Shown here: positions 34,030 through 41,572 of the stretch, piece by piece
How the letters are laid out: the number at the start of each line of letters is the position of its first letter
Numbering within the stretch: position 1 is the stretch's first letter
DNA from: Nocardia stercoris
GTDB taxonomy: Bacteria > Actinomycetota > Actinomycetes > Mycobacteriales > Mycobacteriaceae
Reading direction: 5' to 3'
Assembly: GCF_003696265.1 (NCBI RefSeq)
Contig: NZ_RFFH01000013.1
Location: 62,001 to 126,000 of the forward strand
DNA length: 64,000 nt
Position numbers and translations under genes: made by a program
The notes under the pieces: generated by a model
What the model saw: only the letters and a program-made list of their open reading frames with translations
Database searches by the model: none
What the model was told of the DNA's origin: nothing

Positions 34030-34818
34030 CTAGTCGGCGAGGGAGGCCGCCCAGTCCACGGCGACCGAGGCGCCCCGGTCGACCGTGAAGAACGCCACTT
34101 CGAGTCGGCGTCCCAGATCGACCAGTTCGATCGCCGTCAGCGGTACCGGCTGCACGATCCGGACCCGCCACGGCTGCGGTTCGTCCCAGGCTTTCAACTC
34201 CAGGTCCAGGCGCAGTACCGGGTCGTCGTGGCCGGAGTAGTCGGCGGCGATCGGGGTGGCGGCCAGGACGGTGGCCGAGGCGCGGCGGCCGTCGGACAGC
34301 ACCTTGGCGATGCTGACGCGGGTGGCTTCGTCGGGATTCGGTACGTGCAGGACCAGTCGTTCGCGGTCGCCCGGGTCTACCCGGCAGCCGACGATGTCGC
34401 CGGGCCGCATGAGTTCGAGGTCCATATCGCTGACCCGCTGCCGGACCCGGGTCTCGTAGGGCTGGTGGCCGGGCACCTGGATGCGGACCCAGAACCGGTG
34501 CCCGGACTCGGTGCGGCGGGCGTCGTGCGGGACCACGAAGGTGGTCATGGCACACGGTCGCACACCCAGCACGGTGGCTTCACCGGCCTGACCGCGCATG
34601 AGCAATTCCTGGGCGGCGGCCGGCGAGAGGGCGCCCGGGCGCAGCGCGAAGCCGTGTGATTCCAGTCGCTTCGAGATCCGGCCGAGCAGTCCGGGGTTGC
34701 GGGGTAGTTCCGGACGCGCCGCGACACGGCTGCTGTCCGAGGGGGCAGCGGCAGCCCTGTGCTCGTCCGATGTCGGCCGCTGAGCTGTCCGCGGCTGGTC
34801 TCGACCCGCTACGTTCAT
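34030..34818 (-). CDS. Hypothetical protein of 262 residues
   Basis: I do not recognise this protein. A disordered N-terminal tail of about 45 residues (QPRTAQRPTSDEHRAAAAPS) precedes two beta-rich halves that look alike in pattern: AQELLMRGQAGEATVLGVRP with FWVRIQVPGHQPYETRVRQR, then IAKVLSDGRRASATVLAATP with WRVRIVQPVPLTAIELVDLG. The two segments, each a short helix followed by a GxATVL strand and a VRI strand, suggest an internal duplication of a small barrel domain of about 85 residues. There is no signal peptide or membrane segment. It is divergent from serC (start 34980). The ATG at 34818 is preceded by GTGGGGATC; an earlier start at 34899 is possible. Confidence 0.65.
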   Translation of the reverse strand: MNVAGRDQPRTAQRPTSDEHRAAAAPSDSSRVAARPELPRNPGLLGRISKRLESHGFALRPGALSPAAAQELLMRGQAGEATVLGVRPCAMTTFVVPHDARRTESGHRFWVRIQVPGHQPYETRVRQRVSDMDLELMRPGDIVGCRVDPGDRERLVLHVPNPDEATRVSIAKVLSDGRRASATVLAATPIAADYSGHDDPVLRLDLELKAWDEPQPWRVRIVQPVPLTAIELVDLGRRLEVAFFTVDRGASVAVDWAASLAD

Positions 34819-34965
34819 GATCCCCACGGTAGCCGGGCAGTGTGTTCGGTCACGGCGATACCGCGGATCGCGGGTGGATAGCGGGACCGTAACGGTCAAT
34901 TCGCCCGGTCGTTCGGGCTGCCGCCGTACCGCGCACCCACCTGTTTCCGCGCCTGATCGCGACCA

Positions 34966-34982
34966 TTAGTCTGGTGCGCATG
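34966..34982 (+). promoter_or_regulatory. -10 box of serC, leaderless
   Basis: TAGTCT just before 34973 lies seven bases upstream of the ATG at 34980, with no Shine-Dalgarno sequence. This supports 34980 rather than the in-frame GTG at 34974. Confidence 0.45.
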
Positions 34983-36101
34983 ACCGCTGCTCTTCCGACC
35001 ATTCCCGCCGACCTCTTGCCCGCCGACGGCCGGTTCGGCTGCGGCCCGTCCAAGGTCCGTCCCGAACAGCTGCAGTCCCTCGTCGAGGTGGGTGCCTCGG
35101 TGTTCGGTACCAGCCACCGGCAGAAGCCGGTGAAGAACGTGGTGGCCCGGGTGCGTTCCGGCCTGCGTGAGCTGTTCTCGCTGCCCGACGGCTACGAGGT
35201 GGTGCTGGGCAACGGTGGCACCACCGCGTTCTGGGACGCCGCGGCGTTCGGCCTGATCCGGGAGCGCTCGCTGCACCTCACCAACGGTGAGTTCAGCTCG
35301 AAGTTCGCCTCGGTGGCCAAGGGCAACCCGTTCATCGGCGACCCGATCGTGGTGTCGGCCGAGCCGGGCAGCGCGCCGGAGCCGACCTCGGACCCGTCGG
35401 CCGACCTGATCGGCTGGGCGCACAACGAGACCTCCACCGGTGTGGCCATCCCGGTGTCGCGGCCGGCCGGTTCCGAGCACGCGCTGATCGCCATCGACGC
35501 CACCTCGGGTGCGGGTGGTCTGCCGGTGAACATCGCCGACTCCGACGTCTACTACTTCGCGCCGCAGAAGTGCTTCGCCTCCGACGGTGGCCTGTGGATC
35601 GCGATCATGAGCCCGGCCGCGCTGGCCCGGGTCGAGGAGATCAAGGCGTCGGGTCGCTGGACCCCGGAGTTCCTGTCGCTGCCGATCGCGATCGACAACA
35701 GCACCAAGGACCAGACCTACAACACCCCGGCGCTGGCCACCCTGCTGCTGTTCGCCGACCAGATCGAGTGGATGAACGCCAACGGCGGCCTGGACTGGAC
35801 CGTGAAGCGCACCCTGGACTCGTCCTCGCGCCTGTACTCGTGGGCCGAGTCGAGCGAGTTCGCCACCCCGTACGTGGTGGACCCGGCGCACCGCTCGCAG
35901 GTGGTCGGCACGATCGACTTCGCCGACTCGGTCAACGCCGCGCAGGTGGCGAAGATCTTGCGCGCCAACGGAATCGTGGACACCGAGCCGTACCGCAAGC
36001 TGGGCCGTAACCAGCTGCGCGTCGGCATGTTCCCGGCGATCGACCCGGAGGACGTGAGTCAGCTGACCCGCAGCATCGACTGGGTTGTGGGCAACCTCTG
36101 A
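34980..36101 (+). CDS. serC: Phosphoserine aminotransferase
   Basis: PLP enzyme of serine synthesis: converts 3-phosphohydroxypyruvate and glutamate to phosphoserine and 2-oxoglutarate; also able to act in vitamin B6 synthesis in some bacteria. The 373 residues are the actinobacterial type, with FGCGPSKVRPEQLQSL near 18, GTSHRQKPVKNV near 42, WAHNETSTGVAIPV near 140 and the Schiff-base lysine Lys197 in YYFAPQKCFASDGG. LRVGMFPAIDPEDVSQLTRS closes the protein. It precedes sepH in the same direction, as Rv0884c and Rv0883c are paired in M. tuberculosis (recalled), but a strong terminator lies between them here. Confidence 0.95.
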   Translation: MTAALPTIPADLLPADGRFGCGPSKVRPEQLQSLVEVGASVFGTSHRQKPVKNVVARVRSGLRELFSLPDGYEVVLGNGGTTAFWDAAAFGLIRERSLHLTNGEFSSKFASVAKGNPFIGDPIVVSAEPGSAPEPTSDPSADLIGWAHNETSTGVAIPVSRPAGSEHALIAIDATSGAGGLPVNIADSDVYYFAPQKCFASDGGLWIAIMSPAALARVEEIKASGRWTPEFLSLPIAIDNSTKDQTYNTPALATLLLFADQIEWMNANGGLDWTVKRTLDSSSRLYSWAESSEFATPYVVDPAHRSQVVGTIDFADSVNAAQVAKILRANGIVDTEPYRKLGRNQLRVGMFPAIDPEDVSQLTRSIDWVVGNL

Positions 36102-36118
36102 GGTTTTCCCGACCTGCC

Positions 36119-36158
36119 GCCGCGGCCCCCGGAATTCTCCGGGGGCCGCGGCGTTTTT
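36119..36158 (+). terminator. Intrinsic terminator of serC
   Basis: GCCGCGGCCCCCGGA (36119-36133) pairs perfectly with TCCGGGGGCCGCGGC (36138-36152) over an ATTC loop and is followed by GTTTTT. It is a full stem plus T-run, unusually complete for this genome. Confidence 0.88.
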
Positions 36159-36485
36159 CCCGGGTCGACACGTATCGGGTCGCGTGGAAAACTGACCGTG
36201 AACCGGCTTGGCGCAAGTACGGTTCGGGAGTGCAGTGGCGTTGATGTGTAGCGGGCCGGGCCAATTCGGCGTGATCTTGGCCGGAACCCGCTGATCGAAT
36301 GGTGCCGGGATCGTAGAGGATTCGCACGTGCTGAGCTGTACGAAGAACGAATTGGTTGCCCGATGGCCTGTTCCAGTAGATTGTCGCGTGCGTGTCCTGC
36401 CACATCCACCACAGAAGTGCACTACTGTTCCAGAAACTATGGGCGGGTGTCGTAAGCCTGGCTGGGTCGACGCAGCGATAAGGAG
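36159..36485. other. Intergenic region upstream of sepH
   Basis: About 330 bases, lower in GC than the genes, between the serC terminator and sepH. It should hold the sepH promoter: TTGCCC near 36355 and TAGATT near 36377 are candidates, and TACTGT near 36424 another. I see no gene in it. Confidence 0.4.
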
Positions 36486-36492
36486 GTAGCCG

Positions 36493-37608
36493 GTGCGTGA
36501 GCTTCGAGTGATCGGATTGACGCCCGATTCCGCGCACATCGTGTGCATCGATCCCGAGTCGGGGCAGAAGTACCGCCTCGCCGCCGACGACAAGTTGCGC
36601 GCCGCCGCGCGCGGCGACCTCGCCCGTTTCGGTCAAATCGAGATCGAGACGGAGGCGACCATGCGTCCACGCGACATCCAGGCCCGGATCCGTGCCGGTG
36701 CCTCGGTCGAGCAGGTCACCGAGGAATCCGGGATGCCCGCCAGCCGGGTCGAGCGCTTCGCCTACCCGGTACTGCTCGAGCGCGCCCGCGCCGCCGAACT
36801 GGCGCAGAAGGCGCACCCCGTCCGCAAGGACGGTCCCGCGATCGAGACCTTGATCAGCATCGTGTCCTCGGCGTTCGTCGAGCGCGGCCACAACATCGAG
36901 ATCGCCGAGTGGGACGCCTGGAAGGACGAGAAGGGCTACTGGGTCGCCCAATTGCAGTGGCAGGCGGGCCGTTCCGTGATCGCCGCGCACTGGCGCTATC
37001 AGCCCGACGCCCACGGTGGTTCCGTGGTCCCGCTCGACGACCCTGCCAACGATCTGGTCGATCCCGACTTCGGCCGGGCACTGCGCGGCCTGGCCGCCGT
37101 GCACGGCGCCGCCGACGACATGGTCCGGGCGGCGATCGAGACGGCACCCGTCGAGCCGCGTCCCGAACCCGCCGCGGCGGTGGCGACCGCCGCGGTCGCC
37201 GAGGAGTTCGAGGCCGAGGTCGTCGACGAGTACTACGAGCGGGCCGCGGTCGGCGGTGCTCCGGTTCCGGTCACCAAGTCGGCGTCCCCGGCGCCGCTCC
37301 CGGCCACCAAGGCGCCCGCCCCGAAGGCCCCGGCCGCCAAGACTCCGGCCCCGAAGACCCCGGCGGCCAAGACACCGGCCGCCGCCGCGCCCGCGGTGCC
37401 GGCGCCCACCGCGCCGGCGAAGCCGGCACCGGCCGCACAGCCGAGCCTGCCGACCGCCGAACCGGCGCAGCCGGCCGCCGCGGCCGCCAGTGCGGAACCG
37501 GCCGCCCCGGCCAAGCCCGCCAAACAGCCCGCCCGGGCCAAGCGCGGCAAGGCACCCATGCCGTCCTGGGAAGACGTGCTGCTCGGAGTGCGCAGCTCCG
37601 GCCACTGA
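36493..37608 (+). CDS. sepH: Septation protein SepH
   Basis: Cell-division protein that binds FtsZ and promotes Z-ring assembly in actinobacteria (established for Streptomyces SepH and its mycobacterial homologue). The 371 residues have the DUF3071 domain at the N-terminus (MRELRVIGLTPDSAHIVCID, with RPRDIQARIRAGASVEQVTE and SRVERFAYPVLLERAR, about 1-100), then a WxAWK-containing segment to about 170. A long Pro/Ala/Lys-rich linker (about 215-350) contains AKTPAPKTPAAKTP-type repeats. The protein ends in the conserved tail APMPSWEDVLLGVR. AAGGAGG stands seven bases before the GTG at 36493. Its partner in neighbourhood is serC. Confidence 0.92.
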   Translation: MRELRVIGLTPDSAHIVCIDPESGQKYRLAADDKLRAAARGDLARFGQIEIETEATMRPRDIQARIRAGASVEQVTEESGMPASRVERFAYPVLLERARAAELAQKAHPVRKDGPAIETLISIVSSAFVERGHNIEIAEWDAWKDEKGYWVAQLQWQAGRSVIAAHWRYQPDAHGGSVVPLDDPANDLVDPDFGRALRGLAAVHGAADDMVRAAIETAPVEPRPEPAAAVATAAVAEEFEAEVVDEYYERAAVGGAPVPVTKSASPAPLPATKAPAPKAPAAKTPAPKTPAAKTPAAAAPAVPAPTAPAKPAPAAQPSLPTAEPAQPAAAAASAEPAAPAKPAKQPARAKRGKAPMPSWEDVLLGVRSSGH

Positions 37609-37621
37609 TCGCCAACGAACC

Positions 37622-37650
37622 CGGCCCGCCACCACCACGGTGGCGGGCCG
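37622..37650 (+). terminator. Hairpin after sepH
   Basis: CGGCCCGCCACC-type stem: GGCCCGCCACC at 37623-37633 pairs with GGTGGCGGGCC at 37639-37649, five-base loop, closed by one more C-G pair. It lies about 14 bases past the sepH stop codon. Confidence 0.7.
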
Positions 37651-37783
37651 AGTTCGTTTCCGGAACCGGACACGCCCGTCACTCTTCTCGCATGGGCGAT
37701 ATCGGACATCCGAGTGCTGCGGGGGAGTAGATTCCGGCACAGGCCGTCGCGCTGACTCGTCCGCGGATCGGGAGGTGCCGGGA

Positions 37784-38527
37784 ATGCTGTCTACCGCCTC
37801 AACACTCTGGTACGTCGATGCCGGGGACCCGCTCGCGGTGCTGCGCGACCATCCGGACCCCGATCCCGACGCCGCTTTCGCGCTGGCCCGCCAGCTCAAC
37901 CCCGACTGCGATGTCGTCCCCGCCGCCTCCGGCAGCCTGAAGATCTGGGCCGGTCCGGACGCCGGCGCCCTGTTCATCGGCTGCTATCCCGGGATCACCG
38001 TGCTCTGCACGACCCAGGCCGCCCGGCCACGCCCGACCACGCTGCCGGAACTGCTGGTCCGGCCGCTCGCCTCCGACCACACCTATCTGGCGTCCTACGA
38101 CCTGGGCCGCGGCTGGGGTGCGTTCGCGCACTGGGAACGCGGCGAGTTCCGCCGCGCCTTCAGCGCCACCCAGGTCGACATCCTGGAGGACGAGGGCATG
38201 CCCGCGGTGTGGGAGCGGCCGTACTGGGCGGGCGAGTTCCCGGTGCCGCGGGTCGCGGGCCGGCTGCCCGACCCGCAGACGCTGCCGTTCGATCCGCCGG
38301 CCTTCGCCGACCACGCCAACCTGGAATGGCTCGGATTCCGCTATCTCGAACCGGATGCCGCGCAGGCGGACAGCGGTACGGTGCACCCCGGCGATATCGC
38401 GGTGTGCGGTTTCAGTCTCTATCCGAAGGGGTCGGCACCCCGACAGGCGGTCGCGCTGCCGGAGACCATTCCCGCGGACCCGCCGCGCCGCTGGTTCGGC
38501 TGGCGGCGGCGCACGCCCGTGGGGTGA
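37784..38527 (+). CDS. DUF6928-like protein
   Basis: A 247-residue soluble protein of unknown function. It opens STLWYVDAGDPLAVLRDHPD, has SLKIWAGPDAGALFIGCYPG near 47, YDLGRGWGAFAHWERGEFRR near 100 and FPVPRVAGRLPDPQTLPFDP near 147. The Trp-rich, SMI1-like look and these segments suggest the actinobacterial family DUF6928, which I name from memory. GGGAGGTGCCGGGA before the ATG at 37784 gives a good ribosome binding site; a longer frame upstream is the shadow of sepH. No operon partner: the next genes on the right are convergent. Confidence 0.7.
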   Translation: MLSTASTLWYVDAGDPLAVLRDHPDPDPDAAFALARQLNPDCDVVPAASGSLKIWAGPDAGALFIGCYPGITVLCTTQAARPRPTTLPELLVRPLASDHTYLASYDLGRGWGAFAHWERGEFRRAFSATQVDILEDEGMPAVWERPYWAGEFPVPRVAGRLPDPQTLPFDPPAFADHANLEWLGFRYLEPDAAQADSGTVHPGDIAVCGFSLYPKGSAPRQAVALPETIPADPPRRWFGWRRRTPVG

Positions 38528-38531
38528 GGCG

Positions 38532-38825
38532 TCAGACGTTGCCGATCACGGTCACCAGCCAGCCCAGTAGAACCCCGGCACCGGCGCCCGCGATGATCCA
38601 GCGCACCACCCGGATTCCGCGCCAGCGCCACAGGGTCGGGGTGGCACCGACCGCGGCGACCACATTGATCGCGATCGCCAGCAGCCAGTTCACCTGGGCC
38701 AGCGCGTCGGCGAACGAGTAGACGGCCGCCGCGGTGAGCGCGGCCACGAACGCGGCCACGGCCAGCCCGGCGGACCAGGGCGTGGGCTCGGGAGCCTCGA
38801 TCCGGTTGTCGGTCGGCTGGATCAC
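38532..38825 (-). CDS. DUF2537 small membrane protein
   Basis: A 97-residue protein with three probable membrane helices (SAGLAVAAFVAALTAAAVYS, LLAIAINVVAAVGATPTL, WIIAGAGAGVLLGWLVTVIG). It matches DUF2537, recalled as Rv0882, which follows the SpoU-type methyltransferase Rv0881 in mycobacteria. Here too the ATG overlaps the methyltransferase stop by four bases (ATGA), so the two are one translational unit. Function unknown. Confidence 0.8.
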   Translation of the reverse strand: MIQPTDNRIEAPEPTPWSAGLAVAAFVAALTAAAVYSFADALAQVNWLLAIAINVVAAVGATPTLWRWRGIRVVRWIIAGAGAGVLLGWLVTVIGNV

Positions 38826-39625
38826 GCGGTTCGTACCCTTTCGTAGAAGGCCATCGCGGCGGCGGTCGCCACGTTCAGTGAGTCGGTGCCTGCCGACATG
38901 GGGATGCGGGCCCGGATGTCGGTGGCGCGCATGGCCGCTTCGGTGAGGCCGGGGCCCTCGGCGCCGAGCAACAGGGCCACCCGGTCGCCGGTCAGTGCCG
39001 ACGCGAGGGTGACCGCGCCCGGATTCGGGGTGAGGGCGATAATCCGAAAGCCGTTGTCCCGCACAAGGTCCAGGCTATCCGGCCAGGTCGGCAGGGTCGC
39101 GAACGGGACACGCAGCACGTGGCCCATCGAGACCCGCACCGCGCGCCGGTACAGCGGGTCCGCGCACCGGTCACCGAAAAGCACCGCGTCCGCGCCCAAT
39201 CCGGCCGCGTTGCGGAAGATCGAGCCGATGTTCTCGTGGTCGTTGACGCCCTCCAGGATCGCCACGGTCCGCGCGCCGGCCAGCAGGTGCGCCGGATCCA
39301 GCTCGGCGGGGCGTTCTGCCGCGGCCAGCACACCGCGATTCAGGTGGAAGCCGACGATCTCGGCCATCACCTCGGCGCTCGCCCGGTAGTAGGGCACCTC
39401 GACGCCGGCCAGGTCGGCCGCGAGCTGGTCGTACCGCCGGGCCACCCCCAGCAGGGCGAACGGGCGGAAGCGCGAGGACAGCATGCGCTGCACCACCACG
39501 ACACCCTCGGCGAGCACCAGCCCCTTCCCGCCCGGCCGGTCCGGGCGCCGGTCCGCGGCCGACAGGTCGCGGAAGCCGTCGACCCGGGGGTCGGCGGGGT
39601 CGTCGATATCGATCACTACGGCCAC
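38822..39625 (-). CDS. SpoU/TrmH-family RNA 2'-O-ribose methyltransferase
   Basis: SPOUT-class methyltransferase of 267 residues that uses S-adenosylmethionine to methylate a ribose in rRNA or tRNA. The three SpoU motifs are clear: NIGSIFRNAAGLGADAVLF near 133-151 (motif 1), LLLGAEGPGLTEAAM near 218-232 (motif 2) and PMSAGTDSLNVATAAAMAFY near 240-259 (motif 3, the knot). An N-terminal substrate-binding domain precedes. It corresponds to Rv0881 (recalled). The target nucleotide is unknown. The GTG at 39625 starts the protein MAVVIDIDDP; it is followed, with a four-base overlap, by the DUF2537 gene. Confidence 0.88.
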   Translation of the reverse strand: MAVVIDIDDPADPRVDGFRDLSAADRRPDRPGGKGLVLAEGVVVVQRMLSSRFRPFALLGVARRYDQLAADLAGVEVPYYRASAEVMAEIVGFHLNRGVLAAAERPAELDPAHLLAGARTVAILEGVNDHENIGSIFRNAAGLGADAVLFGDRCADPLYRRAVRVSMGHVLRVPFATLPTWPDSLDLVRDNGFRIIALTPNPGAVTLASALTGDRVALLLGAEGPGLTEAAMRATDIRARIPMSAGTDSLNVATAAAMAFYERVRTA

Positions 39626-39773
39626 GGCTGTTCATAGTGCCACCAGGGCAGTGTGCTGCCGCTGCCGGTTCTGGCGTATTCGGGTGGTACCCGCGCCGCG
39701 GAACTCGGACGTTCGGGGCGGCGATAGGGTGGGCTGGAACGAAGCTGTATCCCGATCCGAAGGGAAATCCCTG

Positions 39774-40133
39774 ATGTCAAAGCCCGAAATCGAGTTCCAG
39801 GACGGCCCGGCTCCCACCACGCTCGTCATCAAGGACCTGATCGTGGGCGACGGCCCGGAGGCGAAGCCCGGCGGCACCGTCGACGTGCACTACGTCGGCG
39901 TCGAATACGACACCGGTGACCAGTTCGACGCGTCCTGGGACCGGGGCGAGTCGATCAAGTTCCCGCTGCGCGGCCTGATCGCCGGCTGGCAGGAAGGCAT
40001 CCCCGGCATGAAGGTCGGCGGCCGCCGCCAGCTGACCATCCCGCCGGAGCTGGCCTACGGCAAGGCCGGTGGCGGTCACCGCCTGTCCGGCAAGACGCTG
40101 GTCTTCGTCATCGACCTGCTCGGCGTGAACTAG
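39774..40133 (+). CDS. FKBP-type peptidyl-prolyl isomerase
   Basis: A cytoplasmic 119-residue single-domain FK506-binding protein that speeds prolyl isomerisation during folding. Family motifs: VDVHYVGVEYDTGDQFDAS near 40-58 (Tyr and Asp of the active pocket), FPLRGLIAGWQEGIPGMKVG near 70-89, and RRQLTIPPELAYGKAGGGH near 91-109. The ATG at 39774 has GAAGGGAAATCC upstream; there is no signal peptide, so the longer frame upstream is not used. It is monocistronic and convergent with the Pip-like gene, sharing the terminator at 40279-40322. Confidence 0.93.
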   Translation: MSKPEIEFQDGPAPTTLVIKDLIVGDGPEAKPGGTVDVHYVGVEYDTGDQFDASWDRGESIKFPLRGLIAGWQEGIPGMKVGGRRQLTIPPELAYGKAGGGHRLSGKTLVFVIDLLGVN

Positions 40134-40278
40134 GCTCCCCCGCCTCCCCGGGTTTTTTGGCCCGACTGGGTGCCGTTGCCCGTCGGGCACGCTCGGCGGC
40201 GGTTATGCGGCACGGCGATTCTGGGCGTACCCGGTGAGTTACCCGGACCGCACGAAATCAGTTGTCGCCTCGGGACAG

Positions 40279-40322
40279 AAACAGGCCTGCCGCCGACCAT
40301 ACGGTCGGCGGCAGGCCTGTTT
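40279..40322. terminator. Bidirectional terminator, perfect 20-bp stem
   Basis: AAACAGGCCTGCCGCCGACC pairs without mismatch with GGTCGGCGGCAGGCCTGTTT over an ATAC loop; it reads AAA before and TTT after on both strands, a true two-way intrinsic terminator for the FKBP and Pip-like genes. Confidence 0.88.
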
Positions 40323-40332
40323 GTTGCGGTGC

Positions 40333-41514
40333 TCAGTTCCGGACCACGTCCACCGGGTCGCTGATGGTGTTGGCGATCGCGGAGGCGGTGCTGTCCGAGC
40401 GGGCCGGGAGGGCGTTGAGGGCGGCGCCGGTCTGGGTGTTGAGGTTGTTGACGATCTGCTGGAGCTGGGTGACGCCCGAGGAGAGGGCGCCGAGGGCGCC
40501 GGAGATCTGCTGCGAACCCTGGTCGGCGAGGGCCGGGATCTGCTTGGCCAGGCTCGCGCCCTGGTTCAGCTGGTCACCCGCGGTGCCCAGCTTGGCCGAG
40601 GCGTCGCGCAGCAGCTGACCGACCGAGGTGTTCGGGTCCGAGCTGGTGCCGGTCAGGTTCGCGAAGTCGGTGAGCTGCTTGCCCAGGCCGCTGGACACCC
40701 CGCGCAGCGCCTCCAGTTTGGTGATGATGTCGGTGACGGCCGGGTCGTTCGCGAACGGCAGCGCGTGCAGCAGCGGCAGCACGACGTCCAGGCCGCTGGT
40801 CAGCTGCGCCGACGACGAGGTGATCTGGCCGATGGTGACCCCGGTCTGATCCAGGGTGTCGGCCAGCGAGCCGGCCTGCTTGGTGGCGGCCGCCAGTGCG
40901 CCGTTGAGCTGGTCGATGCCGCTGGTCAGCGAGCCGGCGCCGTCCTTGGCGGTGGCGAGGAAGTCGAGCATCTGCTGCGCGCCGCCGGAGAACTCGGTCG
41001 ACGCGCCCGCCGCCGCCTGCACACCGGCGTTGAGCAGCTGAGCGGTGAACTGGACCTGCTGCACGTCGCCGCGGGCCAGCGCGATCACCGCCAGCGCGGT
41101 GTCGACGCCCGCGGCGCTGATCCGCTTGGTGACCTCGTCGACGGCGTCGTCGACCACGCGGGTGTCGGCGTCGCGGTTGGTGTCGACGGTGAGCTTGGCC
41201 TTCTTCGGCTTCGTGCTCGCCAGGGTGCCGAGGGAGGTCGACAGGTCGGCGGGCAGTGTGATCACTGCCGCGTAGTCGGAGGTGCTCGCCTCGCCGGGCT
41301 TCACGGCCGTCCAGGGGTGGTTGTGCGCGTCGGTCAGCGCCTTGACGATCTTCGCGCCGGTCGGGCCGGTGTCGGAGTTGACGATGGCGAGACCGGTCGG
41401 GGCGGACGCCTTGCGGACCCAGTAGTAGATCCCTCCGCCCACACCGCCGAGCACCAACAGGACGATCAGGGCAAGGACACCTACACGAGTGCGATTAGCG
41501 AACACGATTGACAC
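40333..41514 (-). CDS. YhgE/Pip-like protein, N-terminal half only
   Basis: A 393-residue membrane-anchored protein: one N-terminal helix (VGVLALIVLLVLGGVGGGIYY, about 11-31), then an extracytoplasmic region starting GLAIVNSDTGPTGAKIVKAL, which is the opening of the YhgE/Pip (phage-infection-protein-like) family. The central part has long helices with repeated Leu-x-x-Gly/Ser heptads (LTSGIDQLNGALAAATKQAG, LSSGVTQLQQIV) typical of the family. Full-length members (over 600 residues) continue into five C-terminal membrane helices of an ABC-2-like permease; this one stops at SDPVDVVRN, just where they should start. It may be a stand-alone envelope-spanning factor or part of an ESX/MmpL-like export path. 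Function unknown. Confidence 0.75.
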   Translation of the reverse strand: MSIVFANRTRVGVLALIVLLVLGGVGGGIYYWVRKASAPTGLAIVNSDTGPTGAKIVKALTDAHNHPWTAVKPGEASTSDYAAVITLPADLSTSLGTLASTKPKKAKLTVDTNRDADTRVVDDAVDEVTKRISAAGVDTALAVIALARGDVQQVQFTAQLLNAGVQAAAGASTEFSGGAQQMLDFLATAKDGAGSLTSGIDQLNGALAAATKQAGSLADTLDQTGVTIGQITSSSAQLTSGLDVVLPLLHALPFANDPAVTDIITKLEALRGVSSGLGKQLTDFANLTGTSSDPNTSVGQLLRDASAKLGTAGDQLNQGASLAKQIPALADQGSQQISGALGALSSGVTQLQQIVNNLNTQTGAALNALPARSDSTASAIANTISDPVDVVRN

Positions 41515-41572
41515 CGTAGAGGGTGTTCGTGTGCCGGGTGGTGGCGCGCCTCTGAGAATTCGTTAAGGGCGT

